This document shows positions 59,001-64,000 of a DNA stretch of 64,000 nucleotides, one piece after another. Each line of letters opens with the position of its first letter. The first letter of the stretch is position 1. Made by a program: the position numbers and the translations under genes. This DNA is from Crambe crambe (lineage: Eukaryota > Porifera > Demospongiae > Poecilosclerida > Crambeidae). Location: NCBI GenBank assembly GCA_963924555.1, contig OZ004583.1, positions 6,047,501 through 6,111,500 of the forward strand, read 5' to 3'. Below the pieces are notes generated by a model. The model did not search any database. It saw only the letters and a program-made list of their open reading frames with translations, and had not been told where the DNA came from.

Positions 59001-61416
59001 ATCTTAAAATATGAAAATGGAAATTAAAACAAATACTCAAATCTTCCTACCAGTGCCACCTGGCTGGGTACTGATACTAATTGTCAGTACTGAATCTGCA
59101 GTTGATTAAGTTTTAAGTGACTGTTAATTGCTCAGCCTTGCCATTTTCATTCTGGGTGCACATTATTTAGAGTACTGTGCAGCAATTAGCTGGATTGATA
59201 TTTGATACAAAGTAGGTATGCATAGAGGCTGAGTTTTATGTATGGTGAGCATGAATTGACTATAGTCAGAGCAACAAGAAAACCAGAACACACGAATGAA
59301 TATGCACATATGTATGAATATAGTCTGCTGCATAAGGGGTAGGTGCCAAGATTTGTTAAAATACTAGATGGTCAATCTGCGAAAGTTGTACAGTGGAACC
59401 TCCAATAAAGGACCCTCCAAGAAAAGGACAACCTCCCAACAAAGGATGCTCTTTTGGGCCCCTTTCCCATAGCATTAGTACATTTTTAACTTGCGAGAAA
59501 AGGATAGCCTCTCTGCAAAAACAAAGTGGCTGATCCCAAAGTGTCCTTTACTCGGAGGTTCCACTGTAATGAAAATTGAGCTCCTCCATTACAAATTACT
59601 ATGTAGTATCTATAGGTGGGCATTAATATAAGGGGTCATGATGGCAAAATAAAGTTATCTTGGCAATGGACTCTTCCAGATGATCATCACCCTGACATGC
59701 TTCAAACAATGTTCAAACTTATGCAACTTTCTCAGGACTTCAAGCTAAAGTCAGGTCACACACAGAGAGACCTGAACTCTGGGCTATAATAATATCAGCT
59801 AACAATACAGTCGTGCATGATGATCATACCTTGTGGTGGCTCAGCAAACTTTCTGATGTTATCAGCAACACCCCGTGGTCCTTTATACATATCTTCTATC
59901 GCATCGAGAGTCCAAATAAGTCTTCTCCATGAAGGAGGTGCTCCCTTCCCTGCTAGCCAGGCACTGAGAACCAATTCTACACTAGATGCAGAAGCATCCT
60001 TCACTGTTAATCGTTTTTTCAATGATGCTGCCTCTATCTCCAGCATTTGTGGGATGTACTTGGTGATGTTAGGTAGAGTCAACTGTGGTACTGCATGGAA
60101 ACACAAAATTATAGAACACATGATCACTACATGATCCAGTCAGAACATAATACCAGACAGTTCACCATTGCAGTGCATACCATGGTTAGTACATCACTGC
60201 TCACTAAACATAGAGATAGTACATTACTACACACTGTACTTCACTCCACACCATATAGGAATAGTACTTCAGGATTTTATGTGGGGGGAGGAATTATAGG
60301 GAGGTTTGTGAGGTTATAGGGGGGCAGGAAGTCTTGATGTCATTATTATTTTAGACCTTGGTTACATGTGATTTGTGTATGTAATATTAGCAAGTTTAAC
60401 TTTGATGTGTGTACACTGAAAGTATGTGCAACACATTTACATAGTTCTCTTGATACACACCCCTAAGGAAGATATGGGATCATAACTGCATGACAATGAG
60501 ATGCTGAAGAACCTGAACACTTCAGCTAATATCTGTCTTCTATTGTTGTTGAAATAGAAAGACAGACCACAGATGAAGATAGAGAAAACTCGTTTACTGA
60601 GAAAAAAAAATCTTGATTAAACTTATAAACAGTTAGTGATAAAACTAATAGATAATGATTTAGAATAAGATGTATGGATGTATGGAATAAAGGAAGACTA
60701 GTTATGTGATTCTACAAGGGGGCAGCTGAGGGGGGAAACCCTCTTGAAAGAAACCAAGATCACTGCACACCATAATTATAGGGATAGTACATCACTACAC
60801 ACCATATAGGGATAGTACATCACTGCACACCATATAGGGATAGTACATCACTGCACACCATATAGGGATAGTACATCACTGCACACCATATAGGGATAGT
60901 ACATCACTGCACACCATATAGGGATAGTACATCACTGCACACCATATAGGGATAGTACATCACTGCACACCATATAGGGATAGTACATCACTGCACACCA
61001 TATAGGGATAGTACATCACTGCACACCATATAGGGATAGTACATCACTACACACCATATAGGGATAGTACATCACTGCACACCATATAGGGATAGTACAT
61101 CACTGCACACCATATAGGGATAGTACATCACTGCACACCATATAGGGATAGTACATCACTACACACCATATAGGGATAGTACATCACTGCACACCATATA
61201 GGGAGATTTTCAGCTCTTCCAATTATGAGGATTTCAGCAAGGTGACTCTTAAATAATAAAATATATCTCGGGTATAATCTTTAGGGTAAAAACTGATAAC
61301 TTATAACCACTTACTCTGATCAGGCTGGACTGGTGTCACCACCTGCGGCACAGGAGGAGGAGGAGCTGGAGATGAAGCAGACATTTCTGTGGGAGCGAGG
61401 GTTTCTGATGATGGGA
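56015..61416 (-). CDS. Multi-death-domain protein, copy 2 (5' end not found)
   Basis: Exons on minus, phase 1: 61416-61315 (proline-rich), 60090-59830, 58742-58467, 58249-57998, 57581-57390, 56754-56482 and 56260-56015 (six death-domain or death-fold modules matching copy 1 in order). The proline exon begins like copy 1 exon 41157 (VPSSETLAPT) and ends like 37734-37522 (VVTPVQPDQ), so two copy 1 exons and everything between them were fused by a deletion. The first death-domain exon begins with VPQLTLPNITKYI and uses a different acceptor from copy 1 (VNKFSLTSLPNITKYI). No start exon or 2A motif was found upstream. All exon frames are open. Confidence 0.7.
59391..59566. mobile_element. Pogo/Tc1-type MITE in intron, copy 2
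   Basis: Twin of 36499-36674 with the same ends and TA flanks, in the equivalent intron. Confidence 0.85.
60775..61202. repeat. 28-bp minisatellite, about 15 units
   Basis: Unit CATCACTGCACACCATATAG followed by GGATAGTA, nearly uniform. Diverged founder units are visible at 60190-60265. It lies in the intron between the proline exon and the first death-domain exon of copy 2 and is absent from copy 1. Confidence 0.95.
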
Positions 61417-61500
61417 CTGGAGGGTTGCAAGGCATATGAGAAGTCAAGGGGTGACAATATCACAATTATTCATTGAGAAATTGCATGATTGGATGATAAT

Positions 61501-62029
61501 AAGGTGGCAATAAAACTTTTATTTTTGGCATAGTAATAGAACAATCCTTACACTTGTTTAGCTACATTTTGCTCAATCTTAGGCCAGGCAAAGTTGCCAA
61601 ACTACAGTGATGGTTTTGATCATCCAAAGGGACTAAATGAACAAAGTCTTGGGCATGGTAAATAAATTTCGGCCACCACTCAAGAATCCTGGGCAGAACT
61701 TTGTAAATACATCAACTGCCCATAGTAGTCATCATTCAACAGGATTTATATGTGGTGTGGTGTAACTTCATGATCCTTTCACTTATGATAATTAAATTCA
61801 TATCAACTTGTGCAGTTATAACCACACGATGTGTTTTTACCATCGTTATCCACTCCAAAATAATCAGTCATATCGAACAACTTTTTATACAACCATTTAA
61901 AAAATAAAATGACATCATTTGCGCATGTGTCTGTCATGATCACATGCGCTCCTGAAGCGTGTGCGGCGAAGACAATTATCATAAGTAAAGGTCATTACTA
62001 TGGTAAGTAAAGTAAACTAACAAGTGAAG
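61501..62029. other. Non-coding stretch beyond the duplication
   Basis: No gene or first exon for copy 2 was recognised. GCGCATG and CATGCGC motifs near 61920-61950 form a small palindromic patch. Confidence 0.4.
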
Positions 62030-62255
62030 GGAAAAAAAATTATGCTAAATGAAGGCTATGTAGGGTTAGTCTGTACTTTCACCTGTAGCAGTTTCTGTAA
62101 ACAAACATCAAAATTATGCTGCCTTCCCTACATCACTGCCTAAACCAAGCACAACACTCATGGAGGCAGTGATGTAGGGATTATTATTGAAGGTAGATGT
62201 TTGTTCACAGAAACTATAGGTAAAAGTACAGACTAACCCTACATTTAGCACAAGG
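62030..62255. repeat. Foldback repeat A
   Basis: The left arm TGTAGGGTTAGTCTGTACTT, continuing to AAACAAACATC, is mirrored at about 62198-62250. An inner pair, CTACATCACTGCCT/AGGCAGTGATGTAG, closes the hairpin. Confidence 0.75.
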
Positions 62256-62592
62256 GAAAAACATTTCAGTGAAATGAAAAAGATGTAGGGATGACCATTG
62301 CTCAAAAAAATAAGGAAAAAGGGAAGATATGAAGAATGGAAGGATGGAAATGGAAGGATGGAAATGGGATCAATCTTCGTTCTGTATATCCAGCCAACAA
62401 TCCCTACATATACGTTGGGTAGCTTCAGATTATAGTGCAGTAATGTACGTATATGTAGGGATTGTTGGCTGGATATACAGAACGAAGATTGATCCCATCC
62501 ATTCTTCATACCTTCCCTTGTTTCCTTACTTTTTTGAGCGATGGTCATCCCTACATCTTTTTTTCATTTCACTGAAATGTTTTCCCCTTACT
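62256..62592. repeat. Foldback repeat B, about 150-bp arms
   Basis: The left arm runs from GGGAAAAACATTTCAGTGAA through GATGTAGGGATGACCAT and GATCAATCTTCGTTCTG to ACATATACGT; the right arm mirrors it almost completely, around a loop of about 30 bp. Short open stretches on both strands are by-products of the symmetry. Confidence 0.85.
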
Positions 62593-63234
62593 TGTTCCTG
62601 GTCTTTTTTTCTCTCTCTCTCTTTATGGTTTTATGTATGTAGCTACGCATAAATGCAAGTGCTCATTCTTCTATGTGTATGCAGGGACAGAAGTTTCTTG
62701 AGATATTCTCCCAATGATTATTTATCAGCGGGTAGAGGATGCAGATGAGAGTCTACCGGAATGGTGAATCTAAAATCCCCAAGTTGATAGAGTAGTCTAT
62801 GATCGATCTAGCACAGAGCTAGAGCTAGAGCTAGTAGCTGAGTAATAATAATTTCGAATAATTGGATATCAAATACATACGCATGCATAGTATCGATAAA
62901 ATGGCTTCCTATGATTAAGTTAGTCGAGTACTGTCCTCTGTAGTGTCTCCTTTTTCATCGACTCTTTCGAGGATTGACGAGTGCAAAAGATCGTAGCTGG
63001 TAGAATTTGGAGTGGATTTATCCAGAAATCATAGCTGTAGTGGTTCGAGAGATATGGTTGTCTAAGAAGAATAACAATAACAGTAGAGAAGAAGAATCCA
63101 GCAATTTACCTGCTTGCTGTATTTCTGAAATGGTAAGCTCCCTAACTTGGTCTGCACTTTGTAGTAGGCTCTAGTACGCTGGATAATCATTCACAGTAGC
63201 TTTTGTTAAGTCTAAGTGGGGGAACTAGAGTTTC
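62593..63234. other. Non-coding stretch
   Basis: Contains AGAGCTAGAGCTAGAGCTAG-like simple sequence at 62815. A possible donor (ATGGTAAGC, 63131) is seen but no convincing exon. Confidence 0.35.
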
Positions 63235-63335
63235 ACTTTAGTATTTGGCGCGCGCAGCCGTCTGCGTCATCCCTGCTACATAGAGAGAGCTACCGCTCTC
63301 ACTTGTATAATTCATGTGCGCGCTTGAGATTTCAA
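63235..63335. promoter_or_regulatory. CpG-rich promoter-like patch
   Basis: GTATTTGGCGCGCGCAGCCG contains an E2F-like TTTGGCGCGC; further CG-rich motifs follow (CATGTGCGCGCTTG). Unusual against the AT-rich background. It could be the promoter of the copy 2 gene on minus or of an unseen gene on plus. Confidence 0.35.
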
Positions 63336-64000
63336 TTATGACATTGATGGGTGTCCAGAAATGGTTTCTATAAGAAATGGTCGTATTCTTGAAGGGCACG
63401 ATTCCAGCTCCATACTATACTATAGCCTATACTCCATATAATGCACACTATGTGCTGCCGACCTCCATCTAGGCTACACTATAAGGTAAGTTAGCTAGAG
63501 CAACAGCATAAATCTCATAGCTAGCTGGAATGACAAGTCTACGACAGCGGCTTTATGCATTTAGCTAGCTGCTACTGTCTTACCTGCATGCTTAATCATA
63601 TCTGTGCAGTTCTCCAAGCAGCATATCTTTACATGCAGGCACTGATAATGAGAATGTGGAGTCCGTAGTACAGACACTGCTAGCTAGCTCAACAGTATGG
63701 AATGCTTTATAGATGATTGATTCAAAATAAAATCCTCCTTATTGGTGATCCTGCAAACACATACACAATTATATTATTGTGCGCAGAGGGTTAGCACTTC
63801 AGTGCTTTTTCATTTAATATGTTAAATAAAAAAGTCTTCAAGGTTACTGATCTTTCCAGTGGTTTGGGACACTGATGCGTTATTAAGAGTCCTGTGGATA
63901 TAGTTCCCGTGGCAGCCATCAAAATTGAAAGTCCAATAATAGCACAGGCACAAGACCAATTTCAACTATAGGGTATAGCTAGCTAAATTAGCAACAGCTT
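63336..64000. other. Window end, no gene recognised
   Basis: AGCTAGCT-rich, AT-rich sequence. A GTAAGT donor-like site at 63485 follows a short open stretch from ATG 63361 that stops before it. Confidence 0.35.

Larger units (their letters stand above)
42930..61500. repeat. Segmental duplication, copy 2
   Basis: Counterpart of 19225-41250 in direct orientation. The first 640 bp match 19229-19870; then the copies differ until about 46700 (24000 in copy 1). Matching resumes and continues to about 61500. Copy 2 lacks the 38-bp minisatellite, the 2A exon and part of the proline exons. It has a 28-bp minisatellite and a roughly 180-bp block at 52860-53035 that copy 1 lacks. Confidence 0.85.

Noticed and set aside
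62114-62652. Open stretches on both strands over the foldbacks, some with signal-like hydrophobic runs
   Set aside because: The two strands encode nearly the same peptides because the DNA is palindromic; no independent coding evidence.

Overview
The window looks like nuclear DNA of an early-branching animal, most likely a demosponge such as Amphimedon queenslandica. That is an inference from AT-rich sequence full of short AGCT-type motifs, short spliced introns (about 50-100 bp), genes built from many death-domain exons fused to Roc-COR-like GTPases, and a dense population of cut-and-paste DNA transposons and MITEs. No rRNA, tRNA or CRISPR array was recognised.

1-13.6 kb is transposon-dominated. 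A 5'-truncated 1.4-kb-residue ORF (3-4271, +) carries an Academ-type transposase region, an XPG/FEN-like nuclease core and a C-terminal CXC cysteine cluster. Next comes a complete-looking 5.2-kb element (4752-9921) with 28-bp inverted ends. It encodes a RecQ-like helicase (+) and a spliced eight-exon DUF6589/Academ-type transposase (-), the layout expected of an AcademH-type transposon. A P/THAP9-like element (10077-13553) follows with 40-bp ends and a GGTGGAG target duplication; its 3' coding half lies on the opposite strand.

13.6-23 kb is gene-poor: several MITEs and foldbacks, a degraded integrase-core transposase gene (17.7-19.3 kb, -), a broken death-domain exon, a repeat patch and a small Ty3/Gypsy fossil.

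19.2-61.5 kb is a tandem segmental duplication of a host locus (copy 1 about 19225-41250, copy 2 about 42930-61500). Read on the minus strand, each copy holds proline-rich exons, six death-domain or death-fold exons, a transposon-filled gap, a Roc-COR-like GTPase exon and one or two more death-domain exons. Every exon checked is phase 1-1, so the modules can be duplicated or shuffled without losing frame. Copy 1 starts with an exon encoding a hydrophobic stretch ending in a canonical 2A peptide (DVEVNPGP), preceded by a doubled 67-bp promoter-like unit. Copy 1's GTPase exon carries an 11-bp deletion that breaks the frame, whereas copy 2's GTPase exon is open. Copy 2 has fused its proline exons and lost the 2A exon. 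The two copies therefore look complementary: the signal/2A start survives in one and the GTPase in the other. They probably encode intracellular death-fold signalling or immune scaffold proteins (inference).

61.5-64 kb contains two large foldback repeats, a CpG-rich promoter-like patch and no convincing gene.
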